Shown here piece by piece: positions 16,983-17,796 of a stretch of 17,796 nucleotides of DNA. Every line of letters begins with the position of its first letter. Position 1 is the stretch's first letter. Below the pieces are notes generated by a model. The model was not told where the DNA came from. It saw nothing but the letters and a program-made list of their open reading frames with translations, and ran no database searches. Origin of the DNA: Amoeboradix gromovi (lineage: Eukaryota > Sanchytriomycota > Sanchytriomycetes > Sanchytriales > Sanchytriaceae); contig JADGIF010000141.1 in NCBI GenBank assembly GCA_018985225.1, positions 1 through 17,796 on the forward strand, read 5' to 3'. Both the position numbers and the translations under genes were made by a program.

Positions 16983-16988
16983 TTTATT
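16983..16988 (-). terminator. Poly(A) signal containing the stop of an unrecognised gene
   Basis: The TAA (16986-16984) lies inside AATAAA, the same arrangement as at the DDAH and aminopeptidase stops. Confidence 0.45.
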
Positions 16989-17226
16989 TCAACAAGAGGC
17001 TTCTTAAGACCAAAATAGTAAGTTTTTCATCAATCTTTACTACTGCACAAGTAGGATGAGACTGCCCTATGTAACGAACATCATTAGTAAGACAATGATC
17101 AATAGTGTTAAGCCTAATGTGTACCAACTGGCCAGCAGTTTCAGTAAATACTTTGATTGTTATCAGCTTACTGTCCCATGAAGAGGAAAGAACTGAAAGT
17201 AGCTCTACAAAATCTTTCCGAGTATT
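16984..17226 (-). CDS. Probable terminal exon of an unrecognised gene
   Basis: A minus-strand frame is open for 80 codons after an in-frame TGA (17229-17227), with no internal Met. It therefore cannot be a complete ORF and is best read as the last exon of a spliced gene. It ends in a TAA embedded in AATAAA. The product alternates beta-like and polar stretches (KLITIKVFTET, GQLVHIRLNTIDHCL, HPTCAVVKIDEKLTILVLRS) and looks like a small folded domain; I do not recognise the family. One possible join is the ATG at about 17288 (MVRCLFNFFG), spliced to the CAG just before AAGCTGATAAC near 17166, but this is speculative. The ADAM start is 194 bp downstream on the same strand. A pseudogene or chance frame is the alternative. 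Confidence 0.4.
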   Translation of the reverse strand, partial: NTRKDFVELLSVLSSSWDSKLITIKVFTETAGQLVHIRLNTIDHCLTNDVRYIGQSHPTCAVVKIDEKLTILVLRSLLLK

Positions 17227-17348
17227 TCAATAGCCCAGGTCAGTCACTACATTCGCTCAATTCCAAAAAAGTTGAAAAGACAACGAACCATCTTTACGCT
17301 ATAGCACGTCTGCTAAGAAAGACTCAACTGGTAGAGAAGAAACGATAG
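17178..17348 (+). CDS. Possible small basic protein, unidentified
   Basis: An ATG-initiated 56-codon plus-strand ORF encodes a Lys/Leu-rich, probably helical peptide (MKRKELKVALQNLSEYF start, RKTQLVEKKR end). No family is recognised. It overlaps the putative minus-strand exon at 16984-17226 and has no AATAAA after its TAG, so at most one of the two is likely real and the minus-strand exon is favoured. Confidence 0.15.
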   Translation: MKRKELKVALQNLSEYFNSPGQSLHSLNSKKVEKTTNHLYAIARLLRKTQLVEKKR

Positions 17349-17651
17349 AAAAGTATTTCACCTAATTTCTAGGCCATAAATATGGGTTGTTCCCGTTAAA
17401 CCTATTTCCTCTTGTTTTTACAGAGGGTCTGCCAATTGCAGATACTTTGTAGTACTACGGATGTTTATGATATATTAACAATGGGTTATCTCCTAACAGT
17501 AGTTATTTCCGTTTCCTCAAAACTAACTAAATAATACTTCTGTCTCTAATTCATGCGACATATGGGACACCAAATATAAAAACTAGACTAACTCGTTTTT
17601 AAAGAAGGTGCACCATCGGAGGAAATGCTATCATTAATAAAAGATCTTCTA
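17349..17651. other. Spacer near the right edge
   Basis: No convincing gene. A TTGTTTTTACAG at about 17411-17422 resembles a splice acceptor on the plus strand but leads into no long frame. On the minus strand this stretch could hold upstream exons of the gene ending at 16984. Confidence 0.4.
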
Positions 17652-17792
17652 TTATACCAATCTTTTTTCATTACTTTCGATCCCCTCTTCAAAATAAAAG
17701 TAGAACCCTGCATCTCGTTCAAATATATGAGGTCTTTGAGCATCTAAGCAAAAGGTGCATTTTCTTAGACGGTACTCTTTTCTAGAGTCATT
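17652..17792 (-). CDS. Possible terminal exon entering from the right edge
   Basis: A minus-strand frame is open for 46 codons between a TGA at 17795-17793 and a TAA at 17654-17652, without a Met. A TCTAG just inside it could be a splice acceptor. The product has a CxxC (KCTFCLDAQRPHIFE) and an aromatic run (GFYFYFEEG), which looks protein-like, but I do not recognise it. No AATAAA lies near the stop, unlike most genes here. It is too short to be sure it codes. Confidence 0.22.
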   Translation of the reverse strand, partial: NDSRKEYRLRKCTFCLDAQRPHIFERDAGFYFYFEEGIESNEKRLV

Positions 17793-17796
17793 TCAT

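Noticed and set aside
1-17796. A reassigned stop codon as explanation for the frame breaks
   Set aside because: The intact genes end at TAA, TAG or TGA where their families end, with no in-frame stops inside them, so the standard code applies.
1-17796. CRISPR arrays, rRNA genes, spliceosomal snRNAs, further tRNAs
   Set aside because: No regularly spaced repeats, conserved RNA motifs or other B-box-like sequences with a supporting fold were seen.

Overview
The window is nuclear DNA of a compact, AT-rich eukaryote. The evidence is a 26S proteasome ATPase (Rpt4), a CCT chaperonin subunit, a CDC50 flippase subunit, a tRNA-Thr with an AGT anticodon, one spliceosomal intron and AATAAA poly(A) signals at gene ends. 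The gene mix (fungal-type ADAM protease with disintegrin domain, animal-like PEPT peptide transporter, DDAH, DltE-like SDR, Fanzor remnant, almost no introns) suggests a unicellular opisthokont, most likely an early-diverging fungal or rozellid-like lineage. The lineage is inference and was not tested.

Layout. 1-1962 has no confident gene, only possible decayed coding traces. 1963-2910 (+) is CDC50/Lem3. 3080-5119 (-) holds Rpt4, with a 22-nt intron, and DDAH 56 bp upstream of it. 5298-5760 (+) is a broken Fanzor/TnpB-like nuclease remnant. 6157-8274 (+) holds mitochondrial Isa2 and CCT5. 8494-9204 (-) is an SDR. 9395-11383 (+) holds a small basic, probably N-myristoylated protein and a POT/PEPT transporter. 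11941-14122 (-) holds a beta-carbonic anhydrase and an Icp55/XPNPEP3-type aminopeptidase. 14306-14379 (+) is tRNA-Thr. 14830-16790 (-) is an ADAM metalloprotease whose frame breaks in the cysteine-rich region just before the membrane anchor. 16984-17226 (-) looks like the last exon of an unrecognised gene. A second possible terminal exon runs into the right edge.

The genes are mainly unrelated housekeeping functions rather than one pathway. Two organisational features stand out. The poly(A) signal AATAAA overlaps the stop codon in six coding ends and lies within 12 nt of it in four more. The only secure intron is just 22 nt long, with a yeast-like TACTAAT branch site 5 nt from the acceptor. 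Both point to strong local compaction of gene ends and introns, although several intergenic gaps are 0.4-2 kb.
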